A stretch of DNA of 64,000 nt. Source: Acidimicrobiaceae bacterium. GTDB lineage: Bacteria; Actinomycetota; Acidimicrobiia; Acidimicrobiales; RAAP-2. Positions within the stretch are counted from its first letter, which is position 1; each line of letters starts with the position of its first letter. The notes beneath the pieces are model-generated. The model saw only the letters and a program-made list of their open reading frames with translations. It was not told where the DNA came from and ran no database searches. Location: positions 1 to 64,000 of the forward strand of contig DAIEHI010000084.1 in the NCBI GenBank assembly GCA_027355725.1. The letters run 5' to 3'. A program made the translations under genes and the position numbers. Shown in pieces: positions 63,195 to 64,000 of the stretch.

Positions 63195-64000
63195 ATGACG
63201 CAGATTGAGACCGAGCGCAGTCGACCATCCTCGGGTGGTGGACGAATACCCCCCAGTGCCATTGAGGTGGAGGAATCGCTCATTGGAGCGATGCTGCTCT
63301 CCCAAGAGGCGGTGAGTGTTGCCTACGAGACAGTCCAGGCCGAGGACTTCTATCGACCACTGCATGGACAGATATTCAGCGCCATCGTCGCGCTCGCGAA
63401 CGCGGGCGAGCCCGTTGACTATGTGACGGTGCAGGCCAAGCTGCAAGAACGCGGTGCCGTCGCGGTCGAACTCGGGGTGCTGTCATCGCTGCAGATGAAC
63501 ACACCCTCGGCCTCAAGCGCGCAGCACTACGCAGAGATCGTGCGCGAGAAGGCCCAACAGCGGCGACTCATTTCGGTCGCGGGTGAGATTGTTGACGACG
63601 CCTACGTGGCGACTGAGGACGTGGTCGGGCTCATTGACGAGGCGGAGCGCAAGATCAACGAGATCGGTGACAATCGCAGGATCGATTCGGTCTCACCGCT
63701 CCAGCGACTGCTGTTGAACGAGGCGGATATCCTCGAACAGCGAGGTGAGACCAGGGGGCAGTTCAATGGTCTAGAAACGGGTTACAAGTCCCTTGACCTG
63801 GTCCTGCAGGGACTGCAGCCCAACAGCCTCACCATCGTTGGCGCGCGACCCGCCATGGGTAAGACGGCCTTCGCGCTCGGCATCTTGGTGCACGTCGGTG
63901 CGGTGGTCCAGCGCCCGGCGCTCTTCTTCTCTCTCGAGATGAGTCGTCAGGAACTCGCTGAGCGAATCCTCGCGTCGACAGCGCGCATCGACTCCTCACG
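63195..64000 (+). CDS. dnaB: Replicative DNA helicase DnaB, 3' end cut by window
   Basis: The first 268 residues are visible. The N-terminal domain has PPSAIEVEESLIGAMLLSQEAV and FYRPLHGQIFSAIVAL; the linker follows, then the start of the RecA-like domain with GLETGYKSLDLVLQGLQ and Walker A GARPAMGKTAFALGI, and SLEMSRQELAERIL. It is loaded by DciA, encoded at 39.6 kb. No intein insertion is seen in the visible part, although actinobacterial dnaB inteins often insert after the Walker A region. Confidence 0.96.
   Translation, partial: MTQIETERSRPSSGGGRIPPSAIEVEESLIGAMLLSQEAVSVAYETVQAEDFYRPLHGQIFSAIVALANAGEPVDYVTVQAKLQERGAVAVELGVLSSLQMNTPSASSAQHYAEIVREKAQQRRLISVAGEIVDDAYVATEDVVGLIDEAERKINEIGDNRRIDSVSPLQRLLLNEADILEQRGETRGQFNGLETGYKSLDLVLQGLQPNSLTIVGARPAMGKTAFALGILVHVGAVVQRPALFFSLEMSRQELAERILASTARIDSS

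Overview
The window is a stretch of chromosome around the replication-initiation region of a high-GC actinobacterium. Several features point to Actinobacteria: a PASTA Ser/Thr kinase with a PP2C phosphatase and two FHA proteins, CrgA, a CwlM-like protein next to trxBA, the murJ/DUF6049 pair, actinobacterial-type Ino1, DUF5318 and a mycothiol-dependent isomerase-family protein. Gene order on the right (pcnA, DUF6049, murJ, trxB, trxA, cwlM, parB, parA, rsmG, jag, yidC, yidD, rnpA, rpmH, dnaA, dnaN, recF, dciA, gyrB, gyrA, and ino1/padR/DUF5318 to rpsF/ssb/rpsR/rplI/dnaB) resembles that of mycobacteria. Lineage-specific pieces are missing: rodA, pbpA and pknA beside pknB, sigM beside murJ, mutT beside pcnA. 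My inference is a lineage outside the classical Actinomycetia, for example Acidimicrobiia. No mobile element or CRISPR array was seen.

Layout. 1-6.6 kb holds acyl-CoA and other small-molecule metabolism (acyl-CoA ligase, class III aminotransferase, two hotdog thioesterases, pirin, thiolase). 6.6-11.3 kb is a minus-strand cell-division and phosphosignalling cluster (fhaA, fhaB, PP2C, pknB, crgA), followed by tRNA-Leu(CAG). 11.5-31.4 kb is accessory: a PadR/membrane-protein pair with an operator-like palindrome, a two-component system with a divergent small membrane protein preceded by a 9-codon leader, surface-anchored hydrolases, a penicillin-binding protein, transporters, and a protein fusing a diiron oxygen-sensor-like domain to a diguanylate cyclase. 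31.4-35 kb holds an ABC-F protein, a CoA-transferase, a DsbA-like protein and the end of gyrA.

35-43.7 kb is gyrA-gyrB-dciA-recF-dnaN-dnaA, all on the minus strand. From 43.9 kb the plus strand carries rpmH-rnpA-yidD-yidC-jag-rsmG, then a gene-free region with five perfect parS sites, then parA-parB. This divergence marks the probable origin region, although the dnaA-dnaN spacer itself has no perfect DnaA box. 49.6-56.6 kb is a minus-strand envelope and redox group (DUF6049, murJ, DegV, trxB, trxA, CwlM-like). 56.7-64 kb has pcnA, a strong bidirectional terminator, a padR-ino1 operon with a palindromic operator, DUF5318-panB, and the rpsF-ssb-rpsR-rplI operon leading into dnaB, which is cut by the window end.

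The observations most worth following are the ODP-like/GGDEF fusion, a perfect internal Shine-Dalgarno and start codon inside jag, the tandemly duplicated parS array, the apparent non-canonical (CTG) start of the CwlM-like gene, and the leader peptide next to the two-component system.
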